Below, piece after piece: positions 1 to 14,512 of a stretch of 64,000 bases of DNA (its first letter is position 1; each line of letters starts with the position of its first letter). The notes beneath the pieces are model-generated. The model ran no database searches and was not told the origin of the DNA. It was given only the letters and a program-made list of their open reading frames with translations. The stretch spans positions 2,604,001 to 2,668,000 of the forward strand of contig CP136491.1 of assembly GCA_032768795.1 (NCBI GenBank), read 5' to 3'. The DNA is from Tremella fuciformis (Eukaryota > Basidiomycota > Tremellomycetes > Tremellales > Tremellaceae). The position numbers and the translations under genes are program-made.

Positions 1-332
1 GCGCGAGCCTGTCCATCTCGCCCCCGACAGGCATCCTCACGACTGGCAGTAATGCCAGCGCGAGATCATTGACCGGCCTTCCCTTCATCGCGGAACCAAG
101 TGGCAATGGTTCTGGCTCGAGAGAGTCGACGCCTTCTCTGACCGGCTCGAGCGGGCTACCTGCGATGAGCGCAAGAGCGAGGAGTACAGTCGGCAGCATC
201 AGTGCGCGCAGCTCCGTCAGTGCAGATACAGTGGCTTTGAGCGGTCAGGGCAACATGGTGGATGTCAGTGGGGGAGGCGGCATGAAACGGCTGAAGAGGC
301 TAGGTAGTATATTGCGTCGGCAACAGACTTGA
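1..332 (+). CDS. C-terminal fragment of a Ser/Gly-rich protein of unknown function (5' end outside window)
   Basis: The frame is open from base 3 to a TGA at 330-332 and has no start of its own, so only the tail of a longer protein is present. The visible ~109 residues are low-complexity, rich in Ser, Gly and Thr, and end in a basic segment (KRLKRLGSILRRQQT) that could be an amphipathic or nuclear/membrane-binding tail. I recognise no domain. It converges on the CRIPT gene with about 180 bp between stop codons. The coding call rests on the open frame and composition, so it is tentative. Confidence 0.5.
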   Translation, partial: ASLSISPPTGILTTGSNASARSLTGLPFIAEPSGNGSGSRESTPSLTGSSGLPAMSARARSTVGSISARSSVSADTVALSGQGNMVDVSGGGGMKRLKRLGSILRRQQT

Positions 333-516
333 CGAGAGGCAACGGCGAATGTTTTCACAACGAGCCTTATAATGTCGGGGGGGACGAGCGAACGAGAAGC
401 GAGAGAAATCAAAGAATACAACAAATGCGCGCCGGAGCGGTCTTCCCTCTAGGTCGGAGGCGGTACAATAACGAACGATGCGATGCGATGATGAATGACA
501 ATTCCACGAAGTCGGA

Positions 517-999
517 TCATTTGACGGATTGCTTGTATCCTGCGCGTCAGCGGCAGACTCTGAAAAGGGGCGCAGGGGGCTTGACTCACTGCTCGTGTCA
601 AGGACGATGTTGCCGCACATCGCACACAGGCCCTTCTTGTACGCGCACTTCTGACAACGTGTATTGGCGCCTTGGGTATTTTGCTGTCGAATAAGCCTTC
701 TTGCTCGATCATTCGAGGACGGGTCGAGCATGTGTGGTGGGAACAGCCCCACCTTGCAGTCTATACACTTGCCGCCGTTCGGGTTCACCTTGCCCTTTGC
801 GCCTACCGCCCCTGGCCGTGCATACGGGCTCGCCTTGGCCCGGGCGGACAACAGCTTGTTCTCGCCAATCTTCCTCGTTGACGATGACGGCTGGAACGGG
901 TCGGGCGCAGCGAGGGTCGATAATCTCTGCCGCTCAGCTTCGCTCTGTCAGACAGGCGATCTGGTCTGAGTCGACCTTTTCACACTTCTTGCACACCAT
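517..999 (-). CDS. CRIPT: CRIPT-family zinc-binding protein
   Basis: Joining exons 976-999, 753-926, 590-683 and 517-539 gives 104 residues, close to the 101 of human CRIPT. It starts MVCKKCEKRLSTLAAPDPFQ, has the internal ENKLLS and CIDCK motifs, then CQKCAYKKGLCAMCG, and ends VLDTSRYKQSVK. These are the family signatures: paired CxxC zinc ligands at both ends and the C-terminal YKQ(T)SV-like tail. Introns are 49, 69 and 50 nt and all have GT-AG ends. The family was named for binding PDZ domains and microtubules in animals; in fungi its role is mainly inferred, with reports linking it to spliceosome components. It is divergent with ARP2 across 374 bp. Confidence 0.93.
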
Positions 1000-1373
1000 C
1001 TTGTCGACTACGAGTACGAGTGCTCGTACAAAAGAGAGTTGCCACTACGTGTGGACGATGGACGATGCCTGGTGGAGGGCGAAGCGGGTATCGCCGCTAT
1101 TGCCGGCCTTGGGGGCGGTGTGGCAACGACCAGGACGGCGCGGTGCGATGACGTTGATGCTGGGATGGACGTTGCTCTCTTGCCTACTCACCTCGACTAC
1201 GTTGTATACCACCCGTCTCACGAATCAGAGCTGCTGCGACGATACAGCTTTGTCCCCCCGCGCTTGCTACGCGATACATCCCCGGGAGACCGGACTCGGC
1301 TTGACTCACTCTCACCGGACCGCCCGAGCGCACCTCACCGCACCCTCCCCCTCACCCTTGTACGCGACGCACG
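1000..1373. promoter_or_regulatory. Divergent intergenic region between CRIPT and ARP2
   Basis: This 374-bp gap separates two start codons that face away from each other, so it must carry both promoters. A pyrimidine-rich run (CACCGCACCCTCCCCCTCAC, 1337-1356) lies just before the ARP2 ATG. No TATA box or other distinct site could be assigned by eye. Confidence 0.4.
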
Positions 1374-2823
1374 ATGGATCCCTCGCGCCCGCTGGTCGTG
1401 GACAACGGGACAGGTGTAAGCATCATACCTGTCCGATGCGGTAGCTGACGCCCAGTTTGTCAAGTGCGGCTGGGCAGGGAGCAACTTTCCAGAATATGGT
1501 CAGTCTCACCGCTCGCATTCCACGCTCCCCTCGTGGTGCTGATATCAGTCTTCCCCTCTGTCGTCGGCCGGCCGATCCTGCGTGCCGAGGAGCGCCTCGG
1601 GTCGACCGCCATCCGCGATATCATGGTCGGCGACGAGGCGGCCGAGAACCGCTCGTACCTCCAGGTCACGCAGCCCATGGAGCACGGCATCGTCAAGAAT
1701 TGGGAGGACATGCGGCATCTCTGGGACTACACCTTTGACGAGAAGCTCAAGGTGGACACCAAGGGCATGAAGGTGCTCCTGACCGAGCCGCCGATGAACC
1801 CCAAGGTCAACCGGCAGAAGATGTGCGAGGTCATGTTTGAGGAGTATGGCTTTGGCGGGGTGTACGTGGCCATCCAGGCTGTCTTGACGCTGTACGCGCA
1901 GGGTGAGTCGTTCGCCCCTCTGTACACACGATGGATCTTCGAAGAGCGGCGCTGAGGGCAGGCCTGCAAACGGGCGTCGTGGTCGATTCGGGAGACGGTG
2001 TCACCCATATCGTCCCCGTCTATGATGGCTATGCGCTCCCGCATCTCACGAGGCGGCTTGATGTTGCCGGACGGGACGTCACTCGGTATCTTATCAAACT
2101 CCTCCTCATGCGGGGATACGCGTTTGAGCGGACGGCAGACTTCGAGACGGTACGCGGCATCAAGGAGGCGTTGTGTTTCATGAGCTACGACCTGGAGCTG
2201 GACAAGAAGCTGTCGGAGGAGACAACTGTGCTCGTGGAGAACTACACCGTGCGTCGTGCAGGCTGTACTGTTCTGCGACGCCTGACGTACAGCTGCCGGA
2301 CGGCCGTGTGATCAAAGTCGGCTCGGAACGGTACGAGGCGCCCGAATGCATGTTCCAACCCCACCTAGTAGACGTCGAGCAGCCAGGAGTAGCAGGTGAG
2401 CGGTCGCAGGGCCATGGCTTGACTTTGCTCACATAGCAGAACTTCTCTTCCAGACCATTCAGCAGGCTGCGGTAGACACGCGTGCAGAGCTGTACAAGCA
2501 CATTGTCCTTTCTGGTGGATCGTCCATGTACCCTGGATTCCCCTCCCGGTTGGAGAAGGAGATGAAGCAGCTCTATCTCACTCGTGTACTTGGCGGAGAC
2601 GGATCGCGGTTGAAGGTGAGCCTACGTCTGGCACGAGATTCAGGCTGAACGTCAGAACTTCAAGATCCGAATCGAAGACCCTCCGAGACGGAAGCACATG
2701 GTCTTCCTAGGTGGTGCGGTGCTGGCAGATATCATGAAGGACAAGGAACAGTTCTGGGTCACAAAAGCAGAGTGGGACGAGCAAGGGGTGCGCGCTCTGG
2801 ACAAGCTAGGCCGGGGAGACTAG
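1374..2823 (+). CDS. ARP2: Actin-related protein 2, Arp2/3 complex subunit
   Basis: Seven exons (1374-1415, 1456-1498, 1549-1902, 1962-2248, 2293-2395, 2440-2615, 2656-2823) encode 390 residues, the normal ARP2 length. The actin-fold phosphate loops are visible as VVDNGTGFVKCG and [12 protein letters not shown], and the conserved LTEPPMNP and [18 protein letters not shown] blocks are present. ARP2 pairs with ARP3 to nucleate branched actin filaments at endocytic patches. All six introns are short (40-59 nt) and GT-AG. The start was chosen because this ATG gives the family N-terminus and a correct first splice. Identification is secure. Confidence 0.97.
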
Positions 2824-3733
2824 ATGTAGAGCGTCGGGAGGGTGGTGATGGGCGGCAGCATGTCATCGTGTCGGTCGTCTTCTGATGGCGGCCCGATTGC
2901 ATCCGATATCGGTTCCGCTCTGCTCTGGACTTGGTCAGAAGCATCTAATCGCTACATGGTCTACCTGAGACACTGCCAGCTCGCTTGGAGGAAACGTTTC
3001 ATGCTATGCATGTTCAACCTTTGTATCTTTGAGATCAGAGAGACCTATCTCTTCTCTGCCTCTCTCTCTTCGGCGCGTCACCGATCAAAGCTCCGCTCGA
3101 CTTCAACTCGCTTCCTCTCTCTCTCTCTCTCGTGTGTCTTGTCTCGCTTCATCTCTCATCATAGCCAGTCGTGCTACGCGACAGAGTCGGCCGCAGCTGG
3201 CAGACATATAGAGACACGGTCTGTACACCACTCGGTTCAGGAAAATACATAGATTCTGTCCCTGTCAACCGGACCAACCGACCGACCGACCACTTGACCC
3301 ACCCGTCTGAACCCTCGTCATCATTCTCATTCTTTGACCTTTGCATTGGACTACCCTACCGTGCAGAGCAGGCTCCATGTCCATGTCGACGACCGGCCAA
3401 GCGATACTGTCCCCGACCCTCAAGTGAGCACGACTCGCTCGCTCCTCGCAGCTCGCAAACGGTGGGTGCCCAAGCTGACTCTGCCTCCCAGCCGGTGACT
3501 GGATCGAATTCCCACCTCTTCTTCCCCTCGAGTCGTGAGGGCTGCCTCGTGGTCCAGACCCAGACCATACCTTTGCCTCCTCTGGGTCGTCTCCTTCTTC
3601 ACCTTGCCCTCCCCCCCTCGAGCATCCAGTGCATCGCCGCTTAGGACAGCGCGGACTCGCTCGCTCGCCCGGCATCATCTGGCACGAGGCGGTGGACCAG
3701 TCGTACCAGCGAATTGTCCCGGACGACTGGGAC
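2824..3733. promoter_or_regulatory. ARP2-YAK1 intergenic region with (CT)n tract
   Basis: This 910-bp stretch separates the tandem genes ARP2 and YAK1. It contains a (CT)n microsatellite at about 3115-3131 and generally C/T-rich sequence on the plus strand, typical of fungal promoters and 5' leaders. Short open frames here lack coding character. It should hold the ARP2 3' UTR and the YAK1 promoter and 5' UTR. Confidence 0.4.
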
Positions 3734-7964
<4,231 letters not shown>

Positions 7965-8193
7965 TCCGTAATCCGTTTGTAAGGGACGTGTAGGTAGATT
8001 TGGTCAGACATGAGCGCCGCGTAAGGTCAGCTCGCAGATATCATTGCCTCTCTCTTCTTTTTCCTCGTCGCGTTCAACGATCATGACTGCCACGACTGCA
8101 TGCACGCATGGCTTTGGCACGACTGCGGACGCATCCAAGTATGCTGATACATGCTCTGCCTGCTCCCGCTCTGGAGCGTTTCCGCACCCCGGT

Positions 8194-10409
8194 TCAAAAC
8201 TTGAACTTCTCTGCCTTTTCTCTACCCTTGCCCTTCGTATCCTGCGTCTTGGCCCGCTTCTTCATCTGATCCTTAACGACATCATCGAATCCGCTCCTGT
8301 CCGCATCGGCACCGGGCACATGCACGCGACTCTGATTCGCCCGGGCGCCCTCGTACCGCTCGCGCAATTGAGCAGGCGTGAGCTCTTCATCCGTATCGAC
8401 GGAAATGTCCACATCGCCGGCCTTGCGCTATCGGCATCAGCATACGACACGACAAAGACGGAGAAAGGGAGGCGGGGCGTACCTTGCCGCCCCTGTCTTC
8501 GCCCAGGACGGGCGCGCCGGATCCGCCCTTGCCGACGCTCGACACGTCGTACGCCGTGCTGCTGCCCATGAACCCCCGACTGGTCGTCTCGCGCTCCGGG
8601 ATGACTTGATATAGCTCTCTCGGCCCGCTGGGACCCACGTCCTCCGACTCGGCGCGGGTGTTCTTGCGCAGCTCCAAGAAGTCGGGCGTCTCCAGTCCAC
8701 CGGGGACGGTGGATACGACGGAATGGTAGCCGGAGGGCGTGGCCAGTCCTGATGGCGTCTGCAGGCCGTCCGCCGGTTCTCGTCCGGTCGACGGGTGCTC
8801 CGGGTCCACCTCTTGCACCTCGTCCTCGTCTTCCTCTTCTTCTTCCTCTGACTCGTCTTCTGCAAAGCGTCAGCATGCCTTAGACATCCTTTGAACCGGA
8901 GCTCACCCTGCTCCATGATCTCGATTTCGCCCCACAAACCACGGTCAATCTCGTTTTGGTGCTGTTGATGAGCTTAGATAATGGGGTAACCATACGACTT
9001 GCCGCTATCTCAGCTCCCTGCAATACACCAAACACGTCTCCATATAATGGGCGATTGAAGTCGTCCATCGGTGGCTTTCCCCATCCACCTGGGTGGTAGC
9101 CCCATTGAGCTCCTGACGGAATGGGAGCATTCAATCCTCGGATACGCAAATTTGGGTACGAAGGTGGGGGGCCAAAACGCTGCATCGCGATGAGCCAAGG
9201 CGGCGGCGCGAGTGGCGGGATCGATAACGCCTCGATCAACTCTTGCGACAGTTCTCCCGGCTTTTTCGTCCGCAGATCCGTCTCGAGCTCCTTACCCTCA
9301 TAATATCTGATCATCAGCCGATTCATCCGTTGCGCCGCAAATGACTGACGCCTCGCCGAATTTGCTCATGCTTGGCTTTTGCTGAAATCGGAAAAAGGCG
9401 TCGTGGAGCTTTTGATAGTCGATGTCAATTTTGCCCATCTTTGGCTGCACTCGTTCTCTCGTCTTCTGCGCCAGACTTTGCTCCGCCTCTTTGGACTTGA
9501 CCGCGTCTCTCATCTCGCCAATACCGGTGTCGGCAATCCATGCTACGATATCAGCGTCCAACATATAACCTATGCTGTATGACTCACGTGGTAGCAAATA
9601 AGGCGGCTTCTCCAAACCTCTTTTGCCCGCTAAGTAGTCTCGCTTTGCATTCCAATGTGACGGCACTGGAACGGTACTGTCGGTGAGGTCAGGCTCAAGG
9701 GAGACCACGAGTTGCACTGACTTTCGATACGACTTCAGGTTTACCAACAGACGCGGATCCCGGGCATCACAGTCAAACCACTCCACCACTTCTGGTCGAT
9801 CCACAAGCTGCTTCAACTCGGCGACAGTCAACTTCTGCAAAAGGTCAGCTTTATGATTTCGACATGCCATCTTGGTCACTGACCGCTGCTCGCCGTCTTT
9901 CCCTCCTGGTCATGCCCTCGTACTGCGCAGCCTTTGCCGCTGCTTCCTGTCTCGTCTCTTCGTCCTCATCTTCCTCGTCCGAATAGTACACCTCGCCCTT
10001 GTTGGGTCCAGCCAGGGCAGCAGCCTCTGCGTCCTGTCTCCCTTCGGCGAAATGAGCGAAGATGTTTGCAAACTGAGCGTAGGCGGGGTCATTTGGGTCA
10101 ATCGCCAGTGATTCGAGAGAAGTCGCCGAGGTCGATATTGAGGATACAGACTACACTGTCAGCATCCATGGTCGATGTGATATGCGGTGCGCTGACCTCT
10201 ACGTCCGACTCTCTCTCAGATTCTGTACCGGCCTCGCTTGCCGAATCTGACGCTTTCCCCCCGGTTTTGGCCTTTTGCTTGGCCTTCAATCGCTTAAGAG
10301 CACCTCGAGATTTGATAGACGAAGACTTGATCGTCGTCGCGTTCGTTGTCCCGTTCGGGTGCCCATTGGGCAGCCCAGTCCCATTCGTTGCGGTCGTAGG
10401 CGCCGGCAT
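8194..10409 (-). CDS. CUS1: Splicing factor 3B subunit 2 (SAP145/Cus1)
   Basis: Eight exons (10197-10409, 9884-10150, 9588-9834, 9350-9542, 9027-9306, 8907-8961, 8483-8859, 8194-8427) encode 461 residues. The signature region is present: FTVAELKQLV-like KLTVAELKQLVDRPEVVEW, the PSP segment PPPWLIAMQRFGPPPSYPNL, GWGKPP and PLYGDVFG, then an acidic stretch and a C-terminus ending EKFKF as in SF3B2. The protein binds SF3B4/Hsh49 within U2 snRNP and helps anchor it at the branch point. Length matches yeast Cus1 rather than the longer human protein. The intron after GDVFG (8962-9026) is the least certain. It is divergent from MEX67. Confidence 0.94.
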
Positions 10410-10788
10410 CACGTTCGAGGCCACTGCCGGTGTATCAGAGGAGATGAAGAGCGGATGACAGGAAGAGGGAGACCAAGGGCGAATATGCAGAAGCCATAAA
10501 GGGGGGAGGCAAGGTAGGCGCCCAAGGATACATAGGCGCGTTAGCAGTCGCCACCCAGTGTGTGTCACTACCCAGACACACCACATTCGAGACAGTCTCT
10601 TGTTCTACTACCATTCTTGTTCTGTCCCATCCGTCCCGTCTGGTCCACTTGGAAACCACTCTAAGCGTCCGTGATCACCTCTAGAAGAGCTGGCACCGTC
10701 GCGACTTCCACGTTCGACACCCCCCTTCGTTCATTTTCGACATATCCTTCTGTCAAATAGCGACCCTGTTCATTGTTCCGCCAACGTC
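10410..10788. promoter_or_regulatory. Divergent intergenic region between CUS1 and MEX67
   Basis: The 379-bp gap lies between two outward-facing start codons, a splicing factor and an mRNA exporter, so both promoters should be here. C/T-rich blocks precede the MEX67 ATG. No specific operator could be identified by eye. Confidence 0.4.
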
Positions 10789-13492
10789 ATGTCCGCCTTT
10801 TCGCAAGCCTTCCAAGCATCTGCACCTCAGGCAGACGGCTCGAGCCGCTTGTCCATACGTGGATCAGCCAACGGCGCACCATCGGCCCGTGGTGTCGCGT
10901 CGGCGCTGCGTGGTGCGGGTCTGACCCGGGGCTCGAACCCGGTGATGGATGTGGATGGTAGCGGGGCTGGCCACCCGAGAAAGGACAAACACAAGACGCG
11001 ACCTGGACCGCTTGATCAGGTGGGTCACATCCTTCCGCTCATGCGCTTCGAGGCCACAAGGAACACACGCTGGGGATGGAAGTCGAGGGAGCCCGAAACG
11101 ATATGACAGTCGGGACCACGGTGGCGGGATCCTTTCAAGTCGAATGACAAGTCATCCCTTCACACTGCGCTCGTCTCGTCCCGACTCGACCCAATTGCTG
11201 TGTGACGGCTTCCCCCCGCTCCTTCGCCTCATCACACCCTTGACGATAGAGGCAGTGAATCCTGGCCACCGATGGACGTGGACCCAGACTCCGGAATCAA
11301 GCAAGACGCCCCAATGCTGACACTGCATGACATCTTCCACGAACCTCCGGCATCTCCCTCTACTCCACAAACGTCTCCTGTCGAATCGATATCTCCACGG
11401 CATCGTCGTCGGCGACCCGCCTTCCCTCTCGATGCCCAAATCATCGCGCTTGACCCTTCTTATCTTCCTGCTGTTCGCTCGGCACCTGGTGGTCGTGTAC
11501 GTCATTTGATCGTGCAGACCGGTCGCCATCGTCCCGGAGCAGGCTCCTCGTCGACCCCATATGACCGACCCGATAGGCAAACCCGCAGTGCAGGCTCCTC
11601 TGGCGCGGGTCCCAGCTTGATTGCGAGAATGGGCGGGCAGGCTGGAGGAAGGAAGCCAATCGAATTGATGTCTAAAAGGCTTCCTGCCGGCACACCAATC
11701 ATTCTCGCAGAATCACGTATAGAGCACCAGGAGAACATTCACAAGCAAAAATCGAGACTCAACGCCATCCTGAGCAGCGACGAAATGAAGCAGTGGATCC
11801 GGTCAAAAATGATTGCCCCGGGCGTCCTGGACCTCTCGGTCGGTCGCTGCGTTAAATCTCCTCCCAAAGCGCTCACCCCTTAGGCCTTGCCCGACGACCA
11901 GTGGCTAAAGCAACAAGGCCTAGTGCCACCCAGCCATCCAGATGCCCCTCATAACGCTGGAGCCGTCTTCTGGGCTGTCATTGACAAGATCCTGCAGAAG
12001 GCGCGTTTCGACTGCTTTGCGCTCGGGAGCAGGAAGCTGATATCCACCAGTCCGACAATGTACAAATCCATACCCTATCTCTCGCTCGAAACAATTTCCG
12101 TCACTTGCACCAGCTCGAGAAGCTTGCTCTCTATTTGCCACAAGTACGCGCACTAGATCTTAGCTCCAACCCTATAACCAGTGTCAAGGAATTGAGCAAC
12201 CTGCTGGGGTCGGGCAAAAACCTTACTGCTTCTGGCACGCTCAAAGGCCTCGTTGAGCTCAAGCTGAACGACTGCCTGTTTCGAGAGAAGCTGCTTCAAG
12301 AGAAGGAAGGCGGCGAGCACTATCAATCGTTTGTCTTTGTGAACATGACATTGAACGAACTCACCTTTCAGCGAAATCCTCAAGAGGTTTCCGGGATTGC
12401 TAATCTTGGATGGTGTCCAGCTCAACCGCATCGTATTTCCCATTGAACGCAAACCCCGCATCAACAAGTCCAAGGAAGACTTCAACATTTTACGCGCACG
12501 CCCATTCAACTTTCCGGCCGATATTCAACCAGGTTTCAGCGAGAATGAAATCGCCAAGAACATTGTCATGTCTTTCTGCGCCAAGCGAGTTCTCAGTGAA
12601 TCGTCTGACGTGGAAACTAACGGCTAGATTCTTCCCGCTGTTCGACTCGGATCGCAACTCGCTATTGGACGGCTATTCCCCTAAAGCAACCATATCCGCC
12701 TCAGCCAATACCTTGAACTCTTACTCGCTTCTCGCCGACGACATCAAGGCCACTCGATCAACTCGCCCGGCTCCCGCAGCTTTTGACAAGTGGATCGATC
12801 TCCCGGCACGAAATCTCATTCGCGGAAAGAGTGTTCGCATGTCCACGCGGATGCTACAGAGGACGTTGAAAAGCCCGACGGATCGAAATGATCTGCTCAA
12901 CTGGTGGAAGAACGGGATCCCGGCCACCAAACATCCATTGGACGATGCGACTAAGTGGAATGTCGATGCCTGGATACTTGATGGAGAAGGGGCTACTACG
13001 CGCCTGTGCGCCGTGATCAATGGCGAATTCGAAGAAAGTTGGTCCGAAGACTGTGGTGACGGTCTTGAATCAAGCTGATGAGCAGTGCCTTCCGGGACCT
13101 TCCGCTCATTCTCTCGCACCTTTATCCTCGCCGATGCTCCCGAGGGTTCAGCGGCACGAATGTCGGGCTGGCCGGCTCTTGTCATTTCCGATACGCTTAT
13201 CGCTCATCCGTACTTTGGTACTGGATCATTTGACGATACAAGAACCCTCGCACCACCCGGCAGGGGAATCGACATTGTTCCGCTATCGCCATTCGCGGCC
13301 GTTCCCATTGCGCTGCCCGTCACGGGTGATCAAGGCCAGAAAGATGCTCTGATCGCGCAACTCAGGCAGACGACGGGGATGAATGTGTCGTTTTCGACAT
13401 TGTGTCTCGAGCAGAACAACTGGGATCTCGAGCAGGCGTTCCGCAATTACGAGGAGATCAAAGGGACGATCCCGGCAGAGGCGTACCAGTAA
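10789..13492 (+). CDS. MEX67: mRNA export receptor Mex67 (NXF1/TAP family)
   Basis: The order is a basic/Gly N-terminus, leucine-rich repeats (TLSLARNNFRHLHQLEKLAL), an NTF2-like domain around FFPLFDSDRNSLLDGY and a C-terminal TAP-C/UBA domain (LEQNNWDLEQAFRNYEE ending IPAEAYQ). This is the Mex67/NXF1 architecture; the protein dimerises with Mtr2/p15 and carries mRNP through the nuclear pore. Resolved exons are 10789-11019, about 11250-11838, 11884-12000, 12051-12328, 12372-12584, 12628-13037 and 13086-13492. Two introns, 12001-12050 and 12585-12627, begin with GC rather than GT. The junction between 11020 and about 11270 is unresolved and may contain another small exon. Confidence 0.92.
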
Positions 13493-13790
13493 CGGGCGCC
13501 TGTGACCGTAGTGACAGAGATCATGTAGTACTATGTGCTTTTGTAGGACCAACATCAACCATCAGCTCTATGCATAACGTCTCTACAGTTCATGATGCTC
13601 GGCGTGCGCCGCTTAACGCTGGCATCGGTCACCGCGTCACCCACCGGATTACACGGTTACTTACTCTGCACCTGTCTCACCACCGACATCCTTCGCAGCC
13701 AATTCGTCTCTCGCATCTCAGTCGATCTCACGAGGACTCAAGAGGGGCAGGAGGGACCGTATGGAGGACCCATGGGCGTCCGGACCATCA
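13493..13790. other. Short spacer between MEX67 and the left inverted repeat
   Basis: About 300 bp of MEX67 3' flank. I see no gene or repeat here; the open frames crossing it continue from MEX67 shadows into the repeat. Confidence 0.5.
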
Positions 13791-14475
13791 TCAGCGTAGC
13801 TCTTACGGGGCGAATTTCTGCGGGTGTCCCTGGAACGAAAACGGTAAATGGGGGAATTAAATAAGAAAATTCCGGCCATTCTGATTTCATCAGCACAATC
13901 CTAATATGCATTGTGTCCTTGCCAAATTGCCTTTCATCAGAGAATAAAGATCTATGCATGAGGCTGATGCATGGAATGATCTCTGTAGCAGAACCAATCG
14001 CCTACATAGCTACTGCCATACCCTGCCCTATCATTGCACCAAAATGGTTACAATAGCGCAAGTCTGACAAGACTGCAATAGGCTTGCCAGGTGGCAGCTG
14101 TGACATAGCCCCTGTGACCAGCTTGGCATGCCTATGATCATCTGATCAGCCTAGCATGCCCAACAAGCACTTGCGCATCTCTTGATGAAGTGCTTTAGCT
14201 TGCAACTAATCAATGTTCTACAGTACATCCGGCTTTGCCGGATGCTTGACCCGTAAGGGCTGCGATGGCTGCGCCGCTAGGCGCAAGGGGGGGTCTTGGG
14301 GGGGTGTCCCACCCCCCCATGTCTAACGGAACCAAAGAACAAGGAATTGCATTAGGTTTTCCAAATTGCCTGAGAACCAATAACTTGAATACCTGATTAG
14401 AAATTCAGAGCTAAAAAAGAATTGAAATAACGAGCTACGCCCTATCGCGCACTTTCCTGCACGATCTACCTAGTG
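13791..14475 (+). mobile_element. Left copy of a 685-bp repeat, candidate non-autonomous Helitron2/Helentron-like element
   Basis: This sequence recurs, reverse-complemented and as far as I compared identical, at 19235-19919; both copies are 685 bp and flanking bases differ at once on both sides, so the ends define a unit. It starts TC and ends CTAG at 14470-14473 followed by T. A short inverted pair, GCGTAGCTC at 13794-13802 and GAGCTACGC at 14432-14440, sits at the 5' end and just inside the 3' end. A stem-loop (ATCGCGC/GCACGAT, one mismatch, 14444-14465) precedes CTAG. No target duplication is visible. These fit rolling-circle elements with asymmetric inverted ends, but no helicase is encoded. 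Confidence 0.6.
14226..14244. repeat. Perfect 8-bp stem hairpin inside the left repeat
   Basis: CATCCGGC, loop TTT, GCCGGATG. It opens a GC-rich core (to about 14318) that also has GCGCC/GGCGC and long G and C runs. The mirror copy is at 19466-19484. Confidence 0.8.
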
Positions 14476-14512
14476 GTCGGCGCCCGCCAAACCATCCTCG
14501 CCTAAGCCTTCC

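Noticed and set aside
11940..12070. Apparent frameshift or pseudogene in MEX67
   Set aside because: A GC-AG intron at 12001-12050 restores frame, size and family sequence, and the rest of the gene is intact.
13738..13959. Small ORF in the left repeat, matched by 19751-19936 in the right repeat
   Set aside because: The two frames are the same because the DNA is the same. They are about 60-70 codons, reach into unrelated flanks, and show no domain or codon bias, so they do not support a gene.
13791..14475. Solo long terminal repeats of a retrotransposon
   Set aside because: No TG...CA ends, no target-site duplication, no primer-binding site, and the two copies are inverted rather than direct. 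Rolling-circle or other repeat types fit better.
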